From Kribbella albertanoniae (GTDB taxonomy: Bacteria > Actinomycetota > Actinomycetes > Propionibacteriales > Kribbellaceae): a stretch of 54,218 nucleotides of DNA. Position numbers and translations under genes: made by a program. The stretch spans positions 1 through 54,218 of the forward strand of contig NZ_SMKA01000024.1 of assembly GCF_004348455.1 (NCBI RefSeq), given 5' to 3'. How positions within the stretch are numbered: position 1 is the stretch's first letter; every line of letters begins with the position of its first letter. Below, piece by piece: positions 39,909-49,700 of the stretch. The notes beneath the pieces were generated by a model. That model did no database searches. It was not told the origin of the DNA and was given only the letters and a program-made list of their open reading frames with translations.

Positions 39909-41153
39909 ATGGTTCACGTCGTTCTCGCCTCCGGTTGGCAGACCGTCAACATCGGCGACGTCGCCCATACGCCTGGCGCGCTCCGGGCCTTTCAGCGCTA
40001 CGCACCGGAGGCGAAACTCACGCTGTGGGCTCGTAGCATCGACGAGGGTGTACGGCGGATGCTCGGCCGCTACTTTCCGGACGTCGAGATCGTCGAGGAC
40101 CGCGTTGTGCCCGGCGAGCCGCTCAGCCCGGCCCTGGAACGGTTGTTTGCCGAAGGCGACCTTCTGGTCCACGGGTCGGGGCCATCGCTCGTTGCCCAGG
40201 TGGAGGTCGCCGAATGGCATCGGCGGACCGGGAAGCCGCATGGCATCTTCGGGGTGACGGTCGATCCGCTCCGGCCCTACGGCTCGACGCTGGCCCGCGC
40301 GGCGAGCATGATCAGCGCGATCGACGGTGACCTGCTCAGCGAGCTCGAGCGCGAGGTGCTCGACACGGCGGCGTTCGTCTACTGCCGGGACTCGTTGACC
40401 GAGCGGTTCCTGGCCGGACAGAACCTCGGGGCGCCCACGATCGCGTTCGGTCCGGACGCCACCGTGATGTTCGACGTGGTCGACGACGGCGACGGCGAGG
40501 CCGTACTCGCGGAGTACGGGTTGACGCCCGGACAGTTCCTCTGCGTCGTACCGCGGCTGCGTTTCACGCCGTACCACCAGATCCGGAACTACGCGCCCGG
40601 GGCCGAGGAGGTTCGCCGGTCGGCCTACAACGCGGGCTATCTGAAGTCCGACCTGGACGTTCTGCGGCAGACCGTGATCGGCTGGGTGCGAGCCACTGGC
40701 CAGCCGGCGCTCGTCGTACCGGAGATGAGCTACGCGATGGAAGTCGCCGAGGCCGAGTTCGCGGGGACCTTCCCTGCCGATGTGGCCGGCCTGGTTCACA
40801 TCCTGCCGCGGTTCTGGGACCTGACCGAGGCGGCCGCGGTGTACCGGCGGGCCGGCGCGGTCGTGAGCATGGAGTGCCACTCACCGCTGATCGCGTTGGC
40901 CGAAGGTGTTCCGGCGGTCTACCTGCGCCAGCCGACCGACACGATCAAGGGTGAGATGTACAACGATCTCGGCCTGCCGTTCGTCGAGCTGGGACCTGGG
41001 GCCGAAGCGGAGGCCGGGCAACTCCTGCAGAAGATCGTCGACGACCGGCCGGCCGCAGCCGAAGTCGCGCGGCAGGCGCGGGACGGCGCGCAGGAGCGCG
41101 TGCGGGGGATGGTCGAGGCCGCCATCGCGGCGGTCGGCAGCAGGATCCTCTGA
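39909..41153 (+). CDS. Polysaccharide pyruvyltransferase-family protein
   Basis: 414 residues from ATG 39909 (MVHVVLASGWQTVNIGDVAH); the upstream in-frame extension lacks a ribosome site. Family traits: GDLLVHGSGPSLVAQVEVAE, VYCRDSLTERFLAGQNLG, and the C-terminal SMECHSPLIALAEGVPAVYL. Proteins of this family usually transfer pyruvate or a related group to glycans. Its place as first gene of an uptake-and-degradation operon is unusual; it may act on an imported oligosaccharide or a self-made glycan. Cytoplasmic; coupled to the permease by TGATG. Confidence 0.85.
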   Translation: MVHVVLASGWQTVNIGDVAHTPGALRAFQRYAPEAKLTLWARSIDEGVRRMLGRYFPDVEIVEDRVVPGEPLSPALERLFAEGDLLVHGSGPSLVAQVEVAEWHRRTGKPHGIFGVTVDPLRPYGSTLARAASMISAIDGDLLSELEREVLDTAAFVYCRDSLTERFLAGQNLGAPTIAFGPDATVMFDVVDDGDGEAVLAEYGLTPGQFLCVVPRLRFTPYHQIRNYAPGAEEVRRSAYNAGYLKSDLDVLRQTVIGWVRATGQPALVVPEMSYAMEVAEAEFAGTFPADVAGLVHILPRFWDLTEAAAVYRRAGAVVSMECHSPLIALAEGVPAVYLRQPTDTIKGEMYNDLGLPFVELGPGAEAEAGQLLQKIVDDRPAAAEVARQARDGAQERVRGMVEAAIAAVGSRIL

Positions 41154-42076
41154 TGTCGTCGCGACGCGGGCAGCTCGCGACCCGATGGCACCGGGACCGG
41201 GTGCTGCTCGTGCTCGCCGTACCGGGCGTGATCGTCCTGGTGCTGTTCCACTACCTGCCACTGCTGGGCAACGTGATCGCCTTCCAGGACTACCAGCCGT
41301 TCCTCGGCATCAGCGGATCGGATTTCGTTGGCCTGAGCAACTTCTCGGTCATCTTCAACGGTGACCCGGAGTTCCTGAACGCGCTCGTCAACACCCTGAT
41401 CATCACGATGGTCCAGGTGCTGTTCGTGTTCCCGCTGCCGATCGCGCTGGCCCTGGTCCTCAACTCGATGCTGAACGAACGAGCCAAGCGGCTGACGCAG
41501 TCGATCCTCTACCTGCCGCATTTCCTGTCCTGGGTCATCGTCGTGGCGTTGTTCCAGCAGATGTTCGGCAACGGCGGAATGCTGAACGAGTGGCTGCGTT
41601 CCGCGGACCTGGGAACCTTCCAGATCATCGGCGTACCGGAGCTGTTCAAACTGCTGGTCACGTCGCAGGTGATCTGGAAGGACACCGGATGGTCGACCAT
41701 CATCTTCCTGGCCGCGCTCTCCAAGGTCGACCTGAACCTGTACGAGGCAGCGGCGATCGACCGGGCCAGCCCGCTTCGGCAGCTGTGGCACGTCACGCTG
41801 CCCGCGATCCGGCCGGTGATCGTGCTGCTGCTGATCCTGCGGCTGGGTGATTCGCTCACGGTCGGTTTCGAGCAGATCCTCCTGCAGCAGGGTCCGGTCG
41901 GCGCGCAGGCTTCCGAAGTGCTCGACACCTACGTCTACAACAACGGGATCATCGGCGGGAACTGGGGTGTCTCGGCCGCGGTCGGCCTGGTGAAGGGCTT
42001 CGTCGGCGTGGTTCTCGTCCTCGGGGCGAACCGGCTCGCCCACGTCATGGGGGAGCGGGGGGTGTACTCGAAATGA
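41153..42076 (+). CDS. Carbohydrate ABC transporter permease (LplB-like)
   Basis: 307 residues, six membrane helices. N-terminal LLVLAVPGVIVLVLFHYLPL and the inner-loop EAAAIDRASPLRQLWHVTLP (the EAA motif that docks the ATPase) mark it as an MsmF/LplB-type permease. It forms a heterodimer with the next gene product. No ATPase gene is in the operon, so a shared MsiK-type ATPase is probably used (inference from actinomycete practice). Confidence 0.92.
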   Translation: MSSRRGQLATRWHRDRVLLVLAVPGVIVLVLFHYLPLLGNVIAFQDYQPFLGISGSDFVGLSNFSVIFNGDPEFLNALVNTLIITMVQVLFVFPLPIALALVLNSMLNERAKRLTQSILYLPHFLSWVIVVALFQQMFGNGGMLNEWLRSADLGTFQIIGVPELFKLLVTSQVIWKDTGWSTIIFLAALSKVDLNLYEAAAIDRASPLRQLWHVTLPAIRPVIVLLLILRLGDSLTVGFEQILLQQGPVGAQASEVLDTYVYNNGIIGGNWGVSAAVGLVKGFVGVVLVLGANRLAHVMGERGVYSK

Positions 42077-43023
42077 CCGGACTACTGGAGACCACCGCTG
42101 AACGCCGGGCTCGGCGCGACCGTCAACCGGCGTCGGACGAGCGGCCTGCCTGGATGGGCCGGCAACCGCGCTGGGTGACCGGGGCGCGCGGTGTGCTGCT
42201 GACCGTTGCCTGCCTCGCGGTGATCGTCCCGTTCGTCGCTGTCGTGATGACGAGTCTGGCGCCGCAACGCGACATCAGCGCGCGCGGTGGACTCGTCCTC
42301 TTCACCAGCGATCCGTCGCTCGCGGCGTACCGGGCCGTTCTGTCCGGAGGAGTGGTGACGCGGGCCCTCACCGTGTCGGTCGTGGTCACCGTTGTGGGCA
42401 CGGTCCTGTCGCTGGCCTGCACCATCATGCTCGCGTACGCCCTGTCGCGGCCGGGATCGCTGTTGCACAAGCCGATCCTGCTGATGACGCTGTTCACCCT
42501 CTTGTTCAATCCGGGCATGATCCCGATGTACCTGACAGTCAAGCAGCTCGGGCTGATCGACAACCTGGCGGCGTTGATCCTGCCGGTGGTGGTCAACGCC
42601 TTCAACGTGATCGTGATGCGGTCCTTCTTCCTCGAGCTGCCCAGTGAGCTGACCGAGTCGGCGAAGCTCGACGGGGCCGGCGAACTCCGGATCCTCACCC
42701 TCATCGTCCTGCCGCTCTCGAAGGCCGTCGTCGCGGTGGTCGGCCTGTTCTACGCGGTCGCCTACTGGAATGCGTTCTTCTCTGCCCTGCTCTACCTGCC
42801 GTCGCCGGAGAAGTGGCCGCTGCAGCTGGTCCTGCGGACGTTCGTCGTGAACCAGACGCCGCTCGGCACCGACGAACTGTCGGCGTCGACCGAGTCGCTG
42901 CCACCCCAGGCATCGATCCAGATGGCGATTCTCGTCATGTCCGTCATCCCGATCTTGATCATCTACCCGTTCATCCAGAAGCACTTCAGCAAGGGACTTC
43001 TGATCGGCGCCGTCAAAGGCTGA
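42073..43023 (+). CDS. Carbohydrate ABC transporter permease (YtcP/MsmG-like)
   Basis: 316 residues; six helices beginning VLLTVACLAVIVPFVAVVMT. The EAA-type loop is ELTESAKLDGAGELRILTLI. The C-terminus IYPFIQKHFSKGLLIGAVKG is characteristic of this permease branch. ATGA overlap with the partner permease. Confidence 0.92.
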   Translation: MTGLLETTAERRARRDRQPASDERPAWMGRQPRWVTGARGVLLTVACLAVIVPFVAVVMTSLAPQRDISARGGLVLFTSDPSLAAYRAVLSGGVVTRALTVSVVVTVVGTVLSLACTIMLAYALSRPGSLLHKPILLMTLFTLLFNPGMIPMYLTVKQLGLIDNLAALILPVVVNAFNVIVMRSFFLELPSELTESAKLDGAGELRILTLIVLPLSKAVVAVVGLFYAVAYWNAFFSALLYLPSPEKWPLQLVLRTFVVNQTPLGTDELSASTESLPPQASIQMAILVMSVIPILIIYPFIQKHFSKGLLIGAVKG

Positions 43024-43059
43024 TCGACCGGACGCCCGCCATGAGGAGGGACCGTAACC

Positions 43060-44688
43060 ATGGATTCGCTTTCGCGCCGTACGTTGCTCAAAGGGCTGTC
43101 CGCGGCAGCCGTCGCAGGCGTCACCGGATCAGCTCTCGGCTGCTCCGCCAAGACGACGACGGGAACCTCCGGCCGGATCGGAGCGGACGTTCTCCCGACG
43201 TTCGCCCAGGCCGGGAACGCCGTACCCGCACTGAAGAGCGCGAGCCCGCTCGGCATGAACGGGTACTTCGAGTACCCGCCGAACCCGGTCGCGGCGGTCG
43301 GTAAGCCCCCGCTGTCGGGTGGCCAGATCTCCGCCCTCACCTACACCTTCGACCCGGTGGCACCCGGCAAGTCCGACAATCCGCTGTGGCAGGAGGTCGA
43401 CACGCGACTTGGTGGAAAGCTCGACATCACGTATGCGCCGGCGGCTGACTACGCCCAACGGTTCGCGACGACCGTGGCCGGTGGAGATCTGCCCGACGTG
43501 GTGTCGATCTACGGCTCGGTGCAGCAGTTGCCCGCGTTGCTGAAGGCAAAGTTCACCGACCTGAGTGAGTACTTGTCGGGCGATGCCGTCAAGGACTATC
43601 CGAACCTGGCGGGTCTGTCCACCGATTCGTGGCGCAGGACCGTGTACGGCAACGCCCTGTGGGGAGTGCCGATCGCCCGGGTACCGATCCCGGCGGTCGC
43701 CTGGATCCGCGCCGACCTCGTCGCCGGTACCGGACTGCCCGCGCAGCCCAAGAACATCGGAGAGTTCAAGGCACTGCTGAAGGGGCTGACCAACGAGCGC
43801 AAGTCCCGCTGGGCCTGCGGCGATCCGGGGAACACCCTGACCATGATCGCCGGTTCCCTGGGCATCGCCGCCACCTGGATCGAGGACGGCGGGAAGTTCA
43901 CCTCCAACATCGAGCTCGAGGAGTACGAGAAGGCGCTGGCCGACACCCACGAGCTCGCCGCCGCCGGCGTCTTCCATCCGGACGGCCTGGTGGCGTCCAA
44001 CAACCAGCGCAACGACTGGTTCACCAACGGGACCACGCCGATCGTCTTCGGCGGGTACGCCGGCTGGAGCAAGTACGAGATGTGGGGAGCCGAGGTGCCG
44101 GGCTTCAAGCTTGGATCTCTTCCGATGTTCGGCTACGACGCGGCGAGCAAGCCTGTCCATCCTCGGGGGAGTGCGGCTCAGGCCTTCACCGCGGTGACCA
44201 AGGCCGAACCGGACCGGGTCCGCGAGGTGCTCCGGGTACTCGACTGGCTCGCCGCACCGTTCGGATCGTCCGAGTACCTGCTGCGCAACTTCGGGATCGA
44301 GGGGCAGACGTTCAAGCTCGAGGGCAAGGACCCCATCTTGAACTCGCGTGGCCAGAATCTGCGGCTGGTGCCGTTCGGGTACGTCAGCGGACCGACCCAG
44401 GCCATCTACGACCCGGGCCGGCGCGATGTCGCCCAGGCCCGTTTCGACTACCAGGAAGCCGCTTTGCCGATTCTCGCCCCTGATCCGACCCAGGGCCTGT
44501 ACTCCGAGACCGAGGCGGCCAAAGGCCTGCAATTGGGCAAGGGCCTGACCGATGCACGGAACGGCATCCTGGCCGGCCGCGCACCCGTGTCGAGCTGGAA
44601 GGCGGCCGTGACCAAGTGGCGGAACGGCGGCGGCGACAAGATCCGGGCCGAGTATGAACAGGCCTTCTCGCAGGCGGGACCCAAATGA
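43060..44688 (+). CDS. ABC transporter extracellular binding lipoprotein (Tat-type)
   Basis: 542 residues. Twin-arginine start (LSRRTLLKG) and lipobox GSALGC with Cys28 as lipid attachment site. A long extracellular domain (SAIRDYA-type fold of the LipO/extracellular solute-binding family 1) with many aromatics (WAAGD-like, WSKYEMWGAEVPGFKLGSLP). Size and permease partners fit LipO/LplA-type oligosaccharide binders. Delivers the oligosaccharide to the permeases. Confidence 0.9.
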   Translation: MDSLSRRTLLKGLSAAAVAGVTGSALGCSAKTTTGTSGRIGADVLPTFAQAGNAVPALKSASPLGMNGYFEYPPNPVAAVGKPPLSGGQISALTYTFDPVAPGKSDNPLWQEVDTRLGGKLDITYAPAADYAQRFATTVAGGDLPDVVSIYGSVQQLPALLKAKFTDLSEYLSGDAVKDYPNLAGLSTDSWRRTVYGNALWGVPIARVPIPAVAWIRADLVAGTGLPAQPKNIGEFKALLKGLTNERKSRWACGDPGNTLTMIAGSLGIAATWIEDGGKFTSNIELEEYEKALADTHELAAAGVFHPDGLVASNNQRNDWFTNGTTPIVFGGYAGWSKYEMWGAEVPGFKLGSLPMFGYDAASKPVHPRGSAAQAFTAVTKAEPDRVREVLRVLDWLAAPFGSSEYLLRNFGIEGQTFKLEGKDPILNSRGQNLRLVPFGYVSGPTQAIYDPGRRDVAQARFDYQEAALPILAPDPTQGLYSETEAAKGLQLGKGLTDARNGILAGRAPVSSWKAAVTKWRNGGGDKIRAEYEQAFSQAGPK

Positions 44689-45749
44689 GCCGTCAGCTGA
44701 TAACCCGAGCCGACGAGTTCCTGGCCGGCCGGCCGTATTCCATCCTCGACCGGGAGCCGTCGGACTGGGCCGGAGATGCCCACGACTACTACTCGGTCGG
44801 CAACTACTCCTGGCCGAATCCGGAGACAGCCGACGGTCTGCCGTACATCAGGGTCGACGGCCAGCGGAACCCGGACGCGTGGCGCGATCGCTACGACAAA
44901 CGGCGGTTCCGGCAGACAGTCGCGGCCGTCAACACCCTGGTGCAAGCACACCTGCGAACCGGCGAGGCACGGTACGCCGACGCCGCGGTCGAACGTCTCG
45001 AACGGTGGTTCCTGGACCCGGCGACCGCGATGCGCCCCAACTTCGCGCACGCTGCCGCGCTGCCCGGTCAGCACGACGGTGCGGCGATCGGGCAGATCGA
45101 GGCGACGCTCCTGACCGACCTCCTGGATCACGTCGACCTGCTGGTGAAGGCCGGACGATTCACCGAAGGCCTCCCGCTGCTGCAGGACTGGTTCGCCGAG
45201 TTGACCCACTGGATGAGGTCGAGCGAACTCGGCCGGCAGGAAGAATCGATGACCAACAACCACGGAGTGTGGTGGGACGCGCAGGTACTGCGCTATCTGC
45301 AGTTCGTGGACGACCGGCCCGCGCTCTCCAAGATTCTCGACCGGTTCGACATCCGGCTGCGGCACATTGCTCCCGGCGGCGCGCTCCCGAAAGAACTGGC
45401 TCGTCCCGACTCGTTGCTCTACACCATCTACTGTCTACGAGCCTTCGCTGTCTGCTGCCGAGTCGCAGCTGCTGAAGGCCGCGACCTCTGGAACGCACCC
45501 GCCGAACCCGGCTTCGGCAGTCTCCGCGACGCGTTCCACTTCTGGGCCGGCAACGCTGACGACGACCGTCGATGGATCTGGCCCCGGCAGCCCGCGGACC
45601 TCGACCGAACCGCGCTCTGGCTCGCCGACGAAGCCGCCGCCGTCTATCAGACCCCGGGCCTCAAAGCCTTCGCGGAAACCCTGCGAAGGCAAGACCTACC
45701 CGCCCCCGAGATCCCGTCAACCGCAGCCCTGGAACACATCCCGACCTGA
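44685..45749 (+). CDS. PL5-like alginate lyase family protein, cytoplasmic
   Basis: 354 residues, no signal peptide. An all-helical alpha/alpha barrel with YSVGNYSWPNPETADGLPYI, then NNHGVWWDAQVLRYLQ near 190 (the conserved Asn-His of the alginate-lyase fold) and DSLLYTIYCLRAFAVCCRVA. Resembles PF05426 alginate lyases, which cleave uronate linkages by beta-elimination. Lacking export signals and being coupled by ATGA to the binding protein, it probably finishes imported oligosaccharides. Exact substrate unknown. Confidence 0.82.
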   Translation: MSRQLITRADEFLAGRPYSILDREPSDWAGDAHDYYSVGNYSWPNPETADGLPYIRVDGQRNPDAWRDRYDKRRFRQTVAAVNTLVQAHLRTGEARYADAAVERLERWFLDPATAMRPNFAHAAALPGQHDGAAIGQIEATLLTDLLDHVDLLVKAGRFTEGLPLLQDWFAELTHWMRSSELGRQEESMTNNHGVWWDAQVLRYLQFVDDRPALSKILDRFDIRLRHIAPGGALPKELARPDSLLYTIYCLRAFAVCCRVAAAEGRDLWNAPAEPGFGSLRDAFHFWAGNADDDRRWIWPRQPADLDRTALWLADEAAAVYQTPGLKAFAETLRRQDLPAPEIPSTAALEHIPT

Positions 45750-45761
45750 GAGGAAACCACC

Positions 45762-46709
45762 ATGTTCACGAGGTTCTCGATCTCGGCCCCCGGCCGATTT
45801 GCTCGAAAAACGACGATTCTCGCCGTGGCGGTAGCCCTGAGCGCCTCGCTGGGGATCGCCGCAGTGACGACCACACGACCCGTCGACGCGGCAACCACGG
45901 CGGTTCCCAGCTACTCGGTGGGTATCGCAGGTGGGAGCTGGACGATCGAGAACCCCGGTGCGTGCGGTCCGGGGATCGGCGACGGCGGCAACTACCGGGA
46001 TGGCGACGACTTTCTTCAAGGCAGGTGTCAGGGAGCGGCGCAGCCGCCCCAGATCACCGGGTCGGACCCGCGGGCGTTGACGTTCCGCACGAACAAGGAC
46101 TTCGTGGAACCGGGCACCCTCCGGGACCGCTCGGAGCTGGCGACGGGCTGGAACCTGCCGTTCCACACCGACGTGTGGGTCGGGTTCGACATTCGCATTC
46201 CTTCGGCCACCGATGACGTGACGGGCAGCGGTGCTTACGTGATGCAGCTGTGGCAATGCGAGGCGAACCCGATCGGCGGCGTACGCATCCAGTCAGGCGC
46301 CGGCAACGGCCACAATCTGCAGTTCGTCCGCCGAGGCGATCAGCCGGGCATGGAGACGGAGTACAACAAGGCGATGGCGACCAGGAGCGTCGGGACGGTC
46401 GACGAATGGCATTCCTTTGTCATCAGGTATCACGTGGCGCCCTACCACGAGGGTGCGGCGAAGGGGCGGATCACGGTTTTCCACAAGAGAGTGGGGGCGA
46501 CCACCGTCGAGAACCCCGTCTTGGACCAGGAAGAGTACTTCGGCTACGGGAAGCGTGACAGCTGCAAGGACGACTCCTTCAAGAACCTCTTCAAGATCAA
46601 GTTCGGCATGTACAAGGACTACCAGCCGGGCGCGACCTTCCGTTCCGACTACCGGAACCTGCGGATCGGCGACAGCAAGGAAGCTGTACAGCCCTACAAC
46701 CGCGGCTGA
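45762..46709 (+). CDS. Secreted polysaccharide lyase, heparin-lyase-I-like fold
   Basis: 315 residues. Signal peptide (TTILAVAVALSASLGIAAVT) ending near VDAA. The body (RDRSELATGWNLPFHTDVWV; MQLWQCEANPIGGVRIQSGA; FKIKFGMYKDYQPGATFRSD) fits the beta-jelly-roll polysaccharide-lyase family PF14099. Likely cleaves a uronate-bearing polymer outside the cell. Sits 12 bp after the PL5-like gene. Confidence 0.82.
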   Translation: MFTRFSISAPGRFARKTTILAVAVALSASLGIAAVTTTRPVDAATTAVPSYSVGIAGGSWTIENPGACGPGIGDGGNYRDGDDFLQGRCQGAAQPPQITGSDPRALTFRTNKDFVEPGTLRDRSELATGWNLPFHTDVWVGFDIRIPSATDDVTGSGAYVMQLWQCEANPIGGVRIQSGAGNGHNLQFVRRGDQPGMETEYNKAMATRSVGTVDEWHSFVIRYHVAPYHEGAAKGRITVFHKRVGATTVENPVLDQEEYFGYGKRDSCKDDSFKNLFKIKFGMYKDYQPGATFRSDYRNLRIGDSKEAVQPYNRG

Positions 46710-46762
46710 CCGCCTGAGCCGTCCGGACTCAGCCAACACTCTTACGGGTAAGGGAGAAGACC

Positions 46763-49700
46763 ATGGTGAGGCGAAGTTGTTTTCCCTGGCACAGGCGTCG
46801 CCGGGCCCGTACGGGTGCCGCCGCGATGCTCGTGCTGGCTCTGGTGGCGACGGTCCTGTCGCCGGGCCGGGCGGTAGCGGCCGGTATGTCGGATCTCGGC
46901 GAACTGCTCGACCTGACGCGGCCTGAACTCGCCGCGGTGGCGGCAAAGCTTGCTGCTGGCAACGAAGCGGGCGCGGCCGAGGAACTCAAGGCGTTCTACG
47001 CGGGCCGCTCCAACGTTCACTACCCCGCTCCGACCGACGGCCTGGGCGGTGGCGACTCGGGACCCGACGACCTCGCGGCGGGGATCTTCCGGTTCGGCGC
47101 CGAGACCCGCAACTTCTACAACAGCGCCGAGCAGCGGATCGACGTCGACTGGGACGACGCCTGGGGTGGGACTCAGACCACCCCGGGCGGCGCGCAGGTT
47201 CTGATGACCGACCTCACGTTCATGCCCAAACTGACCTTCGCCTACGTGTCCGAGAGCGACCCGGTGAAACGTGCGGCGTATGCGCGCGCGTGGATGGACA
47301 TCTCGCTCGACTTCTTTGCCGACGTACAGAGCTGGCCGCAGGGCCGCAACCTGTCGGCCGCCAAGCGGCTCGCCCAGCTGGTCAGCGCGTTCTCCATGTT
47401 CCGGACCGATCCGGGCATCAAGGCGAACGACCTCGTTGCGTACCTGTCCGGCGTGCACGCCACGACGGACTTCCTCGTCGGCGTGATGCAGATCCACGTC
47501 GGGAACAACTGGTACGTGTCGATGGCCCGCTCCGTCCACGCGGCCGCCGTGTTTCTGCCCGAGTTCTCGGCCTCGCGTGGCTGGGAGGGGTTCGCGATCC
47601 GCTCGGCAGAGCGGTTCCTGCGCGCGCATTTGAAGGGCGACGGCGTGTACCGCGAGCCGGCGTTCAACTATCAGGCCTACGTCGCGGATGTGCTCAACTC
47701 CGTCATAGCGGTTGCGGAGGCCAACGGGCGAACCGTTCCTGAGTCGATCGTCCAGGCGGTGGACTGGATCGCGGATTCGCTGTTCGCGACCCGGCAGCCG
47801 AATCTCGAACCCGCGGCGATCGGCGACACCCCGAACAACTACGCGGGTACGTCGGCCATCCGCAGGAGCGGCGTACGCAACTCCTGGCCCGATTTCACCT
47901 GGGTCGCGTCCGGCCGAACCGAGGGAACCACGCCGACGCTGCCGTCCACGGTGTTCCCGATCAGCTTCGCCGTACAGCGTTCCGGATGGGACGCCGACGC
48001 GCGGTACATGCTGATCAACAACCAGAATTCCAGCTACACGGCCTCGCATCGGCATCCGGACGACCTCAGCCTGGTGATGGCGGCGTACGGGCGTCCACTG
48101 ATCGTCGACTCCGGCGTGGGGGACTACAGCGCGACCCCGACGAACGACTGGATGCGTCGTACCACCGAGGCGCACAACACCGTCGAGGTCGACGGAAAGG
48201 CACAGACCGCCGGCGTCCCCCGTACGACGTCGCTGTGGCGCTCGAACGCGGGCCTCGACATCTACCGCGGTGCGACCAAGGGCTACCAGCCGGTCGTGCA
48301 CGATCGGGCCGTCTACTTCATCAAGCCCGGCTACTGGGTCGTCTCCGACGACCTGACGGGTGACACAGCCGCGCACGACTACCGGCAGCTCTGGCACTTC
48401 CCTGGTGATCCAGTCACCGTCAACCCGAAGACGAAGGTCGCCACGGTCGGCTTCGACACCGTGCCCGGAGCCACGCCGGGTGCCGGCGTGCAGCTCGTCC
48501 CGGTGGCCCCGGACGGCGTCGCGGTCACGCCCACTGTCAAGAAGAACGGCGCTGTGCGCGTCGGCGAGCAGGTACTCACGGACGTCGACTACCTGTCGTA
48601 CGACTGGCGCGCCACGGGGTCGACGGGACTGGACACCGTGGTGGTTCCCGGCAAGGCCGGCGCGGCGCCCAAGGTGGCTGCGAAACGTATCGCCATGCCT
48701 GGGGTGGGTCACTCCGTGGCGACGGCGATGGAGATCGGCCTGCCGGGTGCGACCGGACGCTTCTACCTCTCGCGGGAGGCGACTCCCTCGTGGAGGGCGT
48801 TCGGGGCCGCCACGACCAACGCCGAGACCGCTTACCTCGAGCGTGCTTCGAGCGGCAGGCTGAACCGGTACGCGTTGACCCGCGGGTCGGTGCTGGTCGA
48901 CCACCGTGCCGTCGTTATCGACGCATCCGCGCCGGTGTCCGACGTCAGTGTGGAACTGCGCGGAGCGACCGCCGAGATCTCGCTGGGGGACCCGTTCACC
49001 GGCAGGCTCACCATCAACGCGCCGAAGGTCAAAGCGGTGAAGGTGAACGGCACCCCGACCGCGTTCATCCGCACGGGCGACCTCATCACGTTGTGGGTGC
49101 AGTCGTCGTTCTCCCCGGTAACCGTGCTCGAGGAGCAGTTCGCCGATGCCGGCCTGGACCGGACCGTCTACGACTTCAACGGATCCTTTGACGGCTGGAC
49201 GCCGGTGGAGGGCAACTGGGCGCTCACGGGCACGCAGTTGGCACAGACCTCGACCGCGGACAGTGTGTCGTTCGCGGCGCTGCAAGATGTACCGGATGAC
49301 GTGGTGATGTCCGCGGACATCGTTCCTGGTGCCAGCGGTCAGACGACGGCCCGTACCGGTCTCGCGTTCCGCTACCACGACTCCCGAAACTACTACCGGG
49401 CCAACATCCTCAACTCCTCGACGGGGGCGACGCTGCAGCTGGTGAAGATCTACAGGGCGGAGACCTTCGTTCTCGCGGAGACCGCACTGCCCGCCGGCGC
49501 CAACGCCGCGCACAAGCTGGTCGTTTCCGCGATCGGGAGCCATCTGACCGCCAAAGTCGGTGACACGTCGATCTCCGCGGACGACTCACAGCTGCCGACA
49601 GGTGGTGCCGCCGCCTTCACCCATCGGCGGGCCGCCACCTTCGACAACATCGTGATCAGGGAAGGGATCGATCAGGCCAATTGGCGAGCAATAACAGGCG

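Noticed and set aside
46742-49543. 933-residue open frame antisense to the heparinase-like gene
   Set aside because: Composition is typical of the reverse strand of a high-GC gene (His, Arg, Val rich, no domain), while the sense frame has clear domains.
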